This document shows, one piece after another, positions 50,958 through 59,167 of a DNA stretch of 64,000 bases (position 1 is the stretch's first letter; every line of letters begins with the position of its first letter). Both the position numbers and the translations under genes were made by a program. The notes beneath the pieces are model-generated. The model did no database searches. It worked only from the letters and a program-made list of their open reading frames with translations, and was not told where the DNA came from. Location: assembly GCF_014197245.1 (NCBI RefSeq), contig NZ_JACIFF010000004.1, forward strand, positions 1-64,000. Reading direction: 5' to 3'. Origin of the DNA: Neolewinella aquimaris. GTDB lineage: Bacteria > Bacteroidota > Bacteroidia > Chitinophagales > Saprospiraceae.

Positions 50958-53900
50958 TTAATGCACCACCACCTTTCTGGAGGCACTAAACCCAGGTGAT
51001 TCCAGGCGGTAGAAGTAGATGCCAGCCGGCAATTCGCTCAGGTCGACGGTCTGCTGATTGATGCCGGCCGCGTAGTCGTTGCGCAGGGCGGGCCGTAGCT
51101 GTCGGCCGTTCAGGTCGAGGATGGTGATCTCAACTTCCTCCTGCACCGGAATGCGGAAGGAGATGGTAAGCCGACCGGTGGTCGGATTCGGAGCGGCACC
51201 GAGTAATTCGTAGCCAGCGGGCACCGGATCGTAAGCCGAAGTGCTCATGCTCAGGTAGGGGTACGGTTCGTCGATGTTGCCGACCAGCAGGTCCGGAGCG
51301 AAGGGGATCGGATCGCCGTCGGCGGTGTACTCCCGGTCGGTTTCGGTATTCAGGATGCGGAAGGTGATCTCGTGGTCAAAATCCTCTGCGTTGCCGTGGA
51401 CCAGCAGGAAGGTGCGGTGAGCCTTGACCGAAGGACAGTATTCCAGACTGCCCCGGCCGCGCACCTCGCCGTCGACGAATGCCACCACGTCGAGCGGACT
51501 GTAGGTCGCTTCGTCGAGGACCGACAGGTCGAAGGTGCCCACTACGCTCAGGTTATGCTCGTACTCACCGGGCGTTACGTCGTAACCGGAACTTTTCGGC
51601 GTGGGGAAGCTGATGGTGCCCGACCTGGCCAGGTGGAGTTTGTACCCACTTCCGGGTACGAACTGACTAAGGTTACCCACCCAGCCGGCGGCCGCATCGT
51701 TGTAAACGGAGAAGGTGCGCTGCCCCTTGAGCTGATCGCCCGCGGAGGCATTGAGTCCGTCGAGGACGTCGTTCACCGATCGCTGTTCCAGCTGCGGATA
51801 CCCGATCCAGTTCCACTGTCGGCTCACCGCGACGTCAATGGGCGTCGGGCTCGGAAGACCGACGACCTTCAGCGTATCGGGATGAGTACTGAGGTGAACC
51901 AGGTAGCCCTCACCCAATTCGAGGGTTTTGAGGTTGCCGTTCCAGCTCTTGCCCGCCTCGTGGGAAGTCATGTTGCTCTGGCTCTTGACCACTACGTCGT
52001 TGGTGGTCTGATCGCCAACGATGCTGCCCAGCAGGTGCTCGCGGGTCATATCGTCGGTCTGCACGTTCAGCGAGACCCAGTTCCAGCCCACATTTAAAGG
52101 GATGACCTGGAAGACGCCCTCGGGATGCAGGATCAGCGGCTGCTCCGGCGAGCCCTGGGAGGTACCCGTCACGAAGGTCAGTCGCTCCACCGCCCCGTAC
52201 TCCACCCCGTTGAGGGCGTGCCAGAAGCGGAAGGTAATCTCCTCGCCGTTGTTCCCGCCCACGTCGTTGCTGTAAATGGTGAGGAAGGCACGGTAGAGGT
52301 CGAGGGAGGGGACATATTCGATATTCGTCACTCCACGGATCTCGCCGTTGACGAAGGCGCCGACGAGGTCGCGTTCATCGGTGGAAAGTAGATCATCGGT
52401 GCCATCGAGACTGAAGGTGGTCACCAGCGTCATGCTGTGCTGGAATTCGGTCGGGTCGAAGGGCCAGTACACGGGTTTGGCCACCAGTTCTACCCTCACT
52501 TCGGTGGGTATGGCCTCACCGTCGACCAGGGCTACGATGGTTCCGGTGTAAATGCCCGGCGTCAGTTCGGGATCGAGATCGAATTTGATCACCTCATCGC
52601 CGTTCGGTAGGATGGTCCCGTTGATCCGCCTCGGACTCAGCCAGTCTGGATAGGTGACTACTCCGGAAGTATCCTGTTGGTCGAGCGTAAAGGGCTTTGA
52701 CAGCAGGGAGTTGTTCTTCAGTACTGCTTCGACGACGTGCGTCTCTCCGGCGTTCCCGGTATAGGTGACCGGCGAGGGATCCCAGAACACGGGGCGGGAA
52801 TTGACCTTGAAGGACCAGTCGGTAGCGTACTTCTGTACGTTTCCGTTCAGGTCCATTAGGCTGTCAACGTGGGCGTTGAGTACGACGCCGGCGAGGTCGG
52901 GCCGGTCGGTGAGCGGGGGATTAGTCTGCAGGATGATCTTGTCGCCACTGCAGCTTACGGTCACCGGTATGTCGGCGTCGGTATCCGCCCGGGTCAGTCG
53001 GAAGACGGGATTGTTGCCCACGGCGGGGAAGGCGCAGTCGACCGGTTTATCGAAGGTGACGGAGATCTCCCCGCCCGGACGCAGGAAGCCGTCGCTCGGC
53101 TGCGGGTACCCGAAGGGTGCGAGACTCTTGCGGTCGACGATGCCGCGCTTTTCGCTGGAGTAGGTGACGCCCTCCGATCCGCAGTAGGCCACCGCCCGGA
53201 AGGTGTAGGCTCCGTCCGGGAAGTTGGTCACGTTGAGGAGGTAATCGTAGTTTGCCCCCTGCAATTGGTCCTTTGCAACGTTGAGGATTTCGGCATACCC
53301 TTCACCCTCCCGGCGCACTTCCAGGCTGACCGATTCGAATTTTTCATTATTCAGATCATATCCCGACAGTGTCGTTTTCATCAGTGCCGGAGAGGCCGCA
53401 TTGACCACCCAGTTATTGAAGGGGTAGCGCAGGCTGATGTTGGTGCATTCCGTGGAGAAATTCAGGAGCTGGATGTAGGCAGTATCGGCGTTTCGCAGTA
53501 CGCCATTGTCCTGCCACAACTCGTATTCACAGGGGGGGTACACCATGATACCGATATCCTGATAATTACTGGCGCGCGGGCCGCGCTGGACGTCCAGCGC
53601 TAAGTCAAGCGTCTGTCCGTACTCCAGGAAGAAGGAAGCCGGGCTGTTGTTGATCCGGTGCCCACCCAGGAAGAGTATAGCTCCGTCGGGGTTCGTGGTA
53701 CTTACCGTACGGACGTGGTATTCCCTGGTCTCCCGGCTTTGGCTCCAGTTGGTGATCCGGCAGGAAAATTTGGCGGTACCGTCTGCGGGTACGTCCTCGC
53801 GCTCGGGAAACGGAATCTGGATGGTGGTGCTATCACGGCCCTGGGTACCCGGTTCCTGGGGGCAACTCGAAGTACCGAGTTTGAGGTTAAACGCGGGCAC

Positions 53901-56900
53901 GTCGTAGCTGGTGTCTCGCAAAATGTCAACGCTGAAAAAGTCGCCGATGTCGTTGTCCTCCAGGATGTAGCCTACCTTACGGGTATTGGTGGTCTCCGAC
54001 CCCGTATTATTGGTGGTGGAGAAGCGAAACCGACCCGTAAGGCCCAGTGAGCTCTCGAACCAGATGCCCCCGACGTTGTCGATCTTCGCACCGATGGCGA
54101 ATTCCGTATTCACGAAGCGGGTGTACTCGTAGGAAACGCTCGATGATCCGCTGGACTCCCAGTCCTCGGCGTAGGATGCCCCCGCGCTGAAACTGATGTT
54201 CTCCTGGAATACGGCGTTCTCCCCCCGGGCGGTGTCGTTCTTGGCCAGGATGTTCTCCCAGGAGAGACTGTCCATGATCAGGTTGTTGATCTGCGTCTGC
54301 TCTACTATGTCAAGCGTAATGAAGTCCCTGTTGTCCTGCAGGTTGGCGCGTATGACGCCGTAGGTCGGGAGCAGGACGTTTCGGATGTGCTGCTCCGTGT
54401 AAATGAAGGTGGTAGCAAAGGTGTTATCCGCCATGGCCGGGATGATATCGACCAGTGCCTTACAACTGTCCTCGTTGTAGGAAAGTGACTCCGAGAGTGA
54501 AAATTCCTGGTTAAAGGCGGCACCGACGTAGACGTCGCCGTCGTGACCGGTGATGTTCTCCAGATCCGACGTCTTGAAGGTCTCGTTGAAGGTCATGCTG
54601 GTTTTGATGCCCTCCCGGTTGAAATTATCACGCCCTGCCTCGGCGGAAAAGCGAATAATAGTACCAAAACCGTGGCCGCTAAAGGGCGTCTTGAATTTGG
54701 CACCCAGCAGCAGGTCGACAAATCCGCCCGCGGCACCGCCGACTTCGGTTTCAACAGTGGTAAAGGCCTCGATGGTAGTCCCCTTTTCGACGAAGGCATA
54801 GCTGTTGTCTCCCGGAGGATCGTGCAGGATCAGCATGGGAATATCCGGCGTGCGGCTGATGAAGGTCGGCGTATTCGCCTTCACCCCCTCCACCAGGGCC
54901 CATAATTCAATGGGTTGGGACTCCGCGAAATCCACTTCCGGAATCACGTAGAGCAGTTTTTGGTAATCCCGTTCCCCACCGTTGGTGGCCAGGTTCGGCG
55001 CACCGGGCTCGATGGTGTAGATGACCTGCCCGTTCTTGATCGGCAGGCGGATGGCCTCGCCCCCGCGGTCGGAGATGAAGTCGTAGATTTTGACGAAGCC
55101 CGTGTCGAGGTAGCAATCCACGTCCACGTCCTCACGTATTTCCAGTGTAATGGTGTAGGCCTCCCCTTGCTCCATGATGTACTCCAGATCGGATCCGGGA
55201 CTTGCGCAAGCCGGCACCTTCGCCACCTCGTGCAGGTTGTCCGTGATGATCAGCGGTGCCCGGTAGATGAAGCGCGCCTGTGGCTCCACATCGGCTCGGA
55301 GGGTATCGAAAGAACCCGCAAGCACGGTATCGGCCGGCTGGATGATGATGATGGAGTCGTTTCTCAGCGTATCGATGATCGCCGGCGTGATGGTGGTCGT
55401 CTCATTTTCGGTGATCAGCTCGGAAGTGTCGCGGACGGTCAGGTCGACGATGAGCGGTTTGTTTCCGATTTGACCATAGACGTTGGTACTGGCCACCTCG
55501 GTTACCCGCACCCGGTAGGCCCGGGCGGGCAGGTTGTAAAGGGTCAGTACACCACTCTCGGGTATGGGATGCACGACGTTGTAGCAGAATGGGTCACTTG
55601 AGGAAACCGTCACCTTGGTCGCTGTTCCGAGGCTGGTGTTGCAACTTCCCTGTACCACGATGCGCAAGGAATCGGTGGTGGTGTTCTCGAAGTCGATGTC
55701 GATCACGTCACCTTCCACCAGGATCGAGGAAGGGTTGGTCACCGCTCCGCTGGGTACGAAGGTGTGGTGCAGGAAGACCGGGGTGACGGAGTAAGTCCCC
55801 TCGTCCTGAATGGAGAAGCTCCAGTTGCCGTTGTTGTCGGTACGGATGCCGTAATCCGCACTGTCGATCAGGATCTTAACCTCGGGTACGCCACACTCGG
55901 GTCCCTGCCCCTGATAAGCCGGATAGTGTACCTTTCCCGCCACGGTAAAGACCGTCTCGTCGGTAAAATCTACCCCGCTGAGCGTCTTGGCGTTCACGTC
56001 CAGTATGCGGGTTAGCTGCACGGGCTTGAAGGCATGGGTGACGCTGGTACCGATCTTTTCGGGCTCAACCCGAAAGGACGCCTGCTCGTGGTAGTAAATG
56101 TCGCGGATCTCGTAGTAGCCGTCGATATCCGTCGTGGCGCAGTAGCTCTGCACGTCACAGGTCACCGGATAGGCCGCCCCGCCGGCGGGTATGGACTCGG
56201 TCAGTTTCACCGATATGTCTACGCCACTTACTCCGGCCCCGAGGGTGGAGCGCACGTAGCCTTTGATGACGCCGTCCGGACGACTGTAGCCCACATCGCT
56301 TAACGCCAGGGCCGTTCCCCCGATGGGGATGAGGTGGTAAGTGTAAGCGAAACCGGGAATGGCGTCCTGATCGTTGTAGCCCTCGGCATTCTTGCTCAGG
56401 ACGACGAGTTCTTCCCGCACCTCCACGCTATTCTCATCCAGGTACGAGCGCTCCAGGCGAATTTCCTCCGCCACATTGGACATATTGGCCCACTCCAGCC
56501 GCACGGAGTTGTAGCGCGTCCCGTCGCTGGCGTTCAGGAAGGGCTGGTAGGAGGAGCCCTTATCCGTCACCGGGTCGGATTCATGACCGCCCCAACCACC
56601 GGCGCGGGTCGTCACTTCGTAAGTGTAGGTTTTGTTGGGTTCGATGTTTTCGTCCTCAAAGCTGGTCTGGGTTCCCGGAAGCGTATGGAGAAGCTCGCCA
56701 TCGCGGTAAACCTGATACCGATGCAAATTGGTGGGAATGTCGGTCGTGCGGGTCCAGCTAACCACAATCTTATCGTCAAAGGCACCGTCGGTGGCCGACA
56801 AATTCCCCGGCTTGCGAATGGGCTCGGTAGAACCGGTGATGGCTCCAAGGCTGCCGGACGCGTCACCGCGGGATTCTTCGTAACAGGTGAAGGTGGTTGC

Positions 56901-57305
56901 ACAGGTAACAAAGGCCTTGCTGCCGGAATAGACCGCACGGGGATAAAAATCGCCCTTCTGTCCCGGCCCGAAACCATAATCATAGGAACCGGTTATCGTG
57001 CTGCTGGCCGGGGAAAACCGAAAGTAGTTGTTGCCGCTACGAAAACTTTCGCGGGCAACAATGATCTCCCGCTGCGGCTCGCTACAGTCGCAGGCCACTC
57101 CGGCCGGAGCAATGTTCTGGTAGCTGAAGCGGATGTAGTAGTCGCTCGTAGCCTGGGAGACACAGAAGCGGTGAACGCTGCTGGAAGTGCCGAACCCGCT
57201 TGCCAGTTCCGCACACTCGGGAAAGTACCCCGCCTGGGCCGTAGCAACGGCTGATAACCCCACCGACAGGCAGAGGAAAAGAAACGTACGGTAGAGGTAT
57301 AACAT
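50958..57305 (-). CDS. Giant T9SS-secreted surface protein
   Basis: 2115 residues with a signal peptide (YRTFLFLCLSVGLSAVATAQ). Visible parts: a Cys-containing N-terminal domain; two fibronectin-III-like domains at about 185-350 (KIVVSWTRTTDIPTNLHRYQ); carboxypeptidase-regulatory-like beta-sandwiches; and a Big_5-like segment (GGEISVTFDKPVDCAFPAVG). Two related modules contain LNVGWNWVSLNV and RQWNWIGYP. A Por/T9SS type A sorting domain closes it (GAAPNPTTGRLTISFRIP ... AGIYFYRLESPGF). Outer-membrane secretion and cell-surface anchoring are expected. No enzyme domain seen; it may bind substrates or neighbours. I chose the ATG at 57305; one at 57326 is possible. Confidence 0.88.
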   Translation of the reverse strand: MLYLYRTFLFLCLSVGLSAVATAQAGYFPECAELASGFGTSSSVHRFCVSQATSDYYIRFSYQNIAPAGVACDCSEPQREIIVARESFRSGNNYFRFSPASSTITGSYDYGFGPGQKGDFYPRAVYSGSKAFVTCATTFTCYEESRGDASGSLGAITGSTEPIRKPGNLSATDGAFDDKIVVSWTRTTDIPTNLHRYQVYRDGELLHTLPGTQTSFEDENIEPNKTYTYEVTTRAGGWGGHESDPVTDKGSSYQPFLNASDGTRYNSVRLEWANMSNVAEEIRLERSYLDENSVEVREELVVLSKNAEGYNDQDAIPGFAYTYHLIPIGGTALALSDVGYSRPDGVIKGYVRSTLGAGVSGVDISVKLTESIPAGGAAYPVTCDVQSYCATTDIDGYYEIRDIYYHEQASFRVEPEKIGTSVTHAFKPVQLTRILDVNAKTLSGVDFTDETVFTVAGKVHYPAYQGQGPECGVPEVKILIDSADYGIRTDNNGNWSFSIQDEGTYSVTPVFLHHTFVPSGAVTNPSSILVEGDVIDIDFENTTTDSLRIVVQGSCNTSLGTATKVTVSSSDPFCYNVVHPIPESGVLTLYNLPARAYRVRVTEVASTNVYGQIGNKPLIVDLTVRDTSELITENETTTITPAIIDTLRNDSIIIIQPADTVLAGSFDTLRADVEPQARFIYRAPLIITDNLHEVAKVPACASPGSDLEYIMEQGEAYTITLEIREDVDVDCYLDTGFVKIYDFISDRGGEAIRLPIKNGQVIYTIEPGAPNLATNGGERDYQKLLYVIPEVDFAESQPIELWALVEGVKANTPTFISRTPDIPMLILHDPPGDNSYAFVEKGTTIEAFTTVETEVGGAAGGFVDLLLGAKFKTPFSGHGFGTIIRFSAEAGRDNFNREGIKTSMTFNETFKTSDLENITGHDGDVYVGAAFNQEFSLSESLSYNEDSCKALVDIIPAMADNTFATTFIYTEQHIRNVLLPTYGVIRANLQDNRDFITLDIVEQTQINNLIMDSLSWENILAKNDTARGENAVFQENISFSAGASYAEDWESSGSSSVSYEYTRFVNTEFAIGAKIDNVGGIWFESSLGLTGRFRFSTTNNTGSETTNTRKVGYILEDNDIGDFFSVDILRDTSYDVPAFNLKLGTSSCPQEPGTQGRDSTTIQIPFPEREDVPADGTAKFSCRITNWSQSRETREYHVRTVSTTNPDGAILFLGGHRINNSPASFFLEYGQTLDLALDVQRGPRASNYQDIGIMVYPPCEYELWQDNGVLRNADTAYIQLLNFSTECTNISLRYPFNNWVVNAASPALMKTTLSGYDLNNEKFESVSLEVRREGEGYAEILNVAKDQLQGANYDYLLNVTNFPDGAYTFRAVAYCGSEGVTYSSEKRGIVDRKSLAPFGYPQPSDGFLRPGGEISVTFDKPVDCAFPAVGNNPVFRLTRADTDADIPVTVSCSGDKIILQTNPPLTDRPDLAGVVLNAHVDSLMDLNGNVQKYATDWSFKVNSRPVFWDPSPVTYTGNAGETHVVEAVLKNNSLLSKPFTLDQQDTSGVVTYPDWLSPRRINGTILPNGDEVIKFDLDPELTPGIYTGTIVALVDGEAIPTEVRVELVAKPVYWPFDPTEFQHSMTLVTTFSLDGTDDLLSTDERDLVGAFVNGEIRGVTNIEYVPSLDLYRAFLTIYSNDVGGNNGEEITFRFWHALNGVEYGAVERLTFVTGTSQGSPEQPLILHPEGVFQVIPLNVGWNWVSLNVQTDDMTREHLLGSIVGDQTTNDVVVKSQSNMTSHEAGKSWNGNLKTLELGEGYLVHLSTHPDTLKVVGLPSPTPIDVAVSRQWNWIGYPQLEQRSVNDVLDGLNASAGDQLKGQRTFSVYNDAAAGWVGNLSQFVPGSGYKLHLARSGTISFPTPKSSGYDVTPGEYEHNLSVVGTFDLSVLDEATYSPLDVVAFVDGEVRGRGSLEYCPSVKAHRTFLLVHGNAEDFDHEITFRILNTETDREYTADGDPIPFAPDLLVGNIDEPYPYLSMSTSAYDPVPAGYELLGAAPNPTTGRLTISFRIPVQEEVEITILDLNGRQLRPALRNDYAAGINQQTVDLSELPAGIYFYRLESPGFSASRKVVVH

Positions 57306-57543
57306 GGGACTGAGTTGTTCCCCCATAGCGGGTCTGCCAATTGCCGGACGGCAAAAGTTGCGGAGGGGTAAGTGTGTGGAAAAGAGGGGAAAGGTGGGCG
57401 CCGAAAACGGCTGGGGTTGCCCAAAAGTAATTATTTATTGTGTTTAGACAAGTTTTTAGAACTTTATTTTCCAAACCTTGTGGAAAACAAACTATATCCT
57501 GATAATTACTACCCCTTTCTCAGAAAAAACCCTTGCGTCTGAT

Positions 57544-58164
57544 CTACTCTGCTTCCGCTGCCAACTTCTCGAGTACTTCCCGAAACTCCTCCGTATCGTA
57601 ATCCGCCATTCCACGGTGGCTGAGTAGCACCTCACCCGCCGGTCCCAGCACGTAGGTGGTCGGCAAAGTAGACGAAGCAAGTTCCGCGGGCAGCGGGCCC
57701 AACAACTGATAGACGGGAAATGCAAATCCACGATCCTCCACCAGTGCCCTCCCCTTCGTAAAGTCGCGCTCCACGTTCAGCAGCACGAAGGCCACGCGCT
57801 CGTCGTCGGCAAAGTCGCGGTACAGCCGGTCGATGCCCGGCATTTCGGCCAGACAGGGCGGGCACCACACGGCCCAGAGGTTCAGGAAAATCACTTTTCC
57901 CGCCAGACGTTCCGCCGCCACCACCTCGCCTGCAGCGTCGACCATCCGGAAGTCCAGGTTCTCCATTCGGGCGGGGCGCGCAGGTGCCGTGTCGGTCGGT
58001 GAAGAGCGAACTAATTCGGTATCCGGCCGAATGAGCCCGGTCGCCAGAATGCCCTGCTGAACGTACGCAATGGCCTGGGTATGCAGACCGGTGAGGTACA
58101 GCAGCAGCGCGATCGTACCGGCGATGCCGTAAAACATCAGGTCTTTTTTCGTTCCCGGACTCAT
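57544..58164 (-). CDS. TlpA-like membrane-anchored thioredoxin-fold protein
   Basis: 206 residues. One N-terminal helix (FYGIAGTIALLLYLTGL) anchors it, with the thioredoxin-like domain outside. The active site is WAVWCPPCLAEMPGI, and TLPTTYVLGPAG carries the cis-proline. It likely reduces disulfides in the periplasm, as ResA/TlpA proteins do. Its ATG overlaps the stop of the DsrE-like gene (ATGA, 58161-58164). The operon order is DoxX, DsrE-like, TlpA. Confidence 0.88.
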   Translation of the reverse strand: MSPGTKKDLMFYGIAGTIALLLYLTGLHTQAIAYVQQGILATGLIRPDTELVRSSPTDTAPARPARMENLDFRMVDAAGEVVAAERLAGKVIFLNLWAVWCPPCLAEMPGIDRLYRDFADDERVAFVLLNVERDFTKGRALVEDRGFAFPVYQLLGPLPAELASSTLPTTYVLGPAGEVLLSHRGMADYDTEEFREVLEKLAAEAE

Positions 58165-58601
58165 AGGCTCAGCGAGTAATAGCCCGCTTTCTGCAGGGTG
58201 AAGTTGTACTGGATTCCGTTGTCGACGATCTCGATGTCAGCGGGCACATCGGTGCGGGCCACCTTGAATTTGTCGAGCGAGAAGCCGCAGGCGACGAGCT
58301 TGACGCCAAATTCCTTCGCCTGGGCGATGAAGGGATCGATCTGCGCGCGATCAGTAATATCAACGATGCCCTGTCCGCAGATGACGATCCGAAAATCTCC
58401 GAAGGTGTCGCCGTCTTCCTGCTTAAATGCCTCGGCGGTCAGTAGGATGGGCTTGAGTTGGGGGATCTTCTTGGTCAGCACGACGTAGTTGTTCGTCTGC
58501 TGGTGGTAGGGAGTCGTGCGGGTGGTGTCCTGGGCGAACAGGCCGCTGCTAAACGAGGTGGTCAGGCTGAGGAGTAGAATTGCGAGAAGGAAGCGTTTCA
58601 T
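58161..58601 (-). CDS. Exported DsrE-family protein
   Basis: 146 residues with a signal peptide (FLLAILLLSLTTSFSSGLFA). The mature part has the DsrE/F fold pattern (FGDFRIVICGQGIVDITD, KLVACGFSLDKF) with two cysteines, the first at the usual position for persulfide carriers. Sulfur transfer in the periplasm is inference. Its start lies 53 bases inside the DoxX gene and its end overlaps tlpA, so all three are translationally coupled. Confidence 0.8.
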   Translation of the reverse strand: MKRFLLAILLLSLTTSFSSGLFAQDTTRTTPYHQQTNNYVVLTKKIPQLKPILLTAEAFKQEDGDTFGDFRIVICGQGIVDITDRAQIDPFIAQAKEFGVKLVACGFSLDKFKVARTDVPADIEIVDNGIQYNFTLQKAGYYSLSL

Positions 58602-58998
58602 CGGGTTGGTTTGAAGGAGTAAACGTATTAAGGATAAAGAAGAGCAGTCCGCCCGCGATGGCCACGTTCTTAAAGAGCGGCCCGAGGGTGGTCATCTGCC
58701 CCAGTTGTACGGTGATGGTGATCGGAATGAGCACCAGTAGCAACACCAGCGCCGCCCAGCGAGTCAGGAAGCCCGCCAGCAGGGCGAGTCCGGCCGTCAG
58801 CATGACGATGCCCGAAAGGATCACCAGCCAGCCCGGCTCGCCGAAGTAAAGCGCAAAGTTCTTCAGGCTCGCCTGGTGCATGCGCGCTACGGTCTGGTCG
58901 ACGTTGAGCAGGTGATTCGCCCCGGCTACCAGGAAGATCCCACTGAGGAAAATGCGGAGGATACGGACGGAGGTACGGCTGACGGTAAGTTGGTGCAT
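58549..58998 (-). CDS. DoxX-family membrane protein
   Basis: 149 residues with four hydrophobic helices (for example FLSGIFLVAGANHLLNV, LVILSGIVMLTAGLALLAGF, LVLLLVLIPITITVQLG, NVAIAGGLLFFIL), the DoxX/DoxD pattern. Relatives take part in thiosulfate, quinone or redox-stress membrane complexes; the exact partner is unknown. First gene of the DoxX-DsrE-TlpA operon; the ATG at 58998 is preferred to one nine codons upstream. It follows the terminator of the protease gene. Confidence 0.85.
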   Translation of the reverse strand: MHQLTVSRTSVRILRIFLSGIFLVAGANHLLNVDQTVARMHQASLKNFALYFGEPGWLVILSGIVMLTAGLALLAGFLTRWAALVLLLVLIPITITVQLGQMTTLGPLFKNVAIAGGLLFFILNTFTPSNQPDETLPSRNSTPQPDHLV

Positions 58999-59101
58999 AG
59001 TCGGTGAGTTAGGTTGCGATGTCACAAACCTAGCCAGCTCCCCCTCTTTCTTCGGTGACCTCGATCACACGCACCAGCCGTTTACGTATCCTTAACAAGC
59101 A

Positions 59102-59139
59102 TAAAAACTGCGCCCGGCAGCAGTGAGCTGTCCGGGCGC
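59102..59139 (-). terminator. Intrinsic terminator of the metalloprotease gene
   Basis: 8-bp stem GCGCCCGG / CCGGGCGC (59110-59117 / 59132-59139), followed on the minus strand by CAGTTTTTATG. It lies 29 bp after the protease stop. Confidence 0.75.
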
Positions 59140-59167
59140 GGAAAAAAAGAACACTCAGGTCAGTCGA

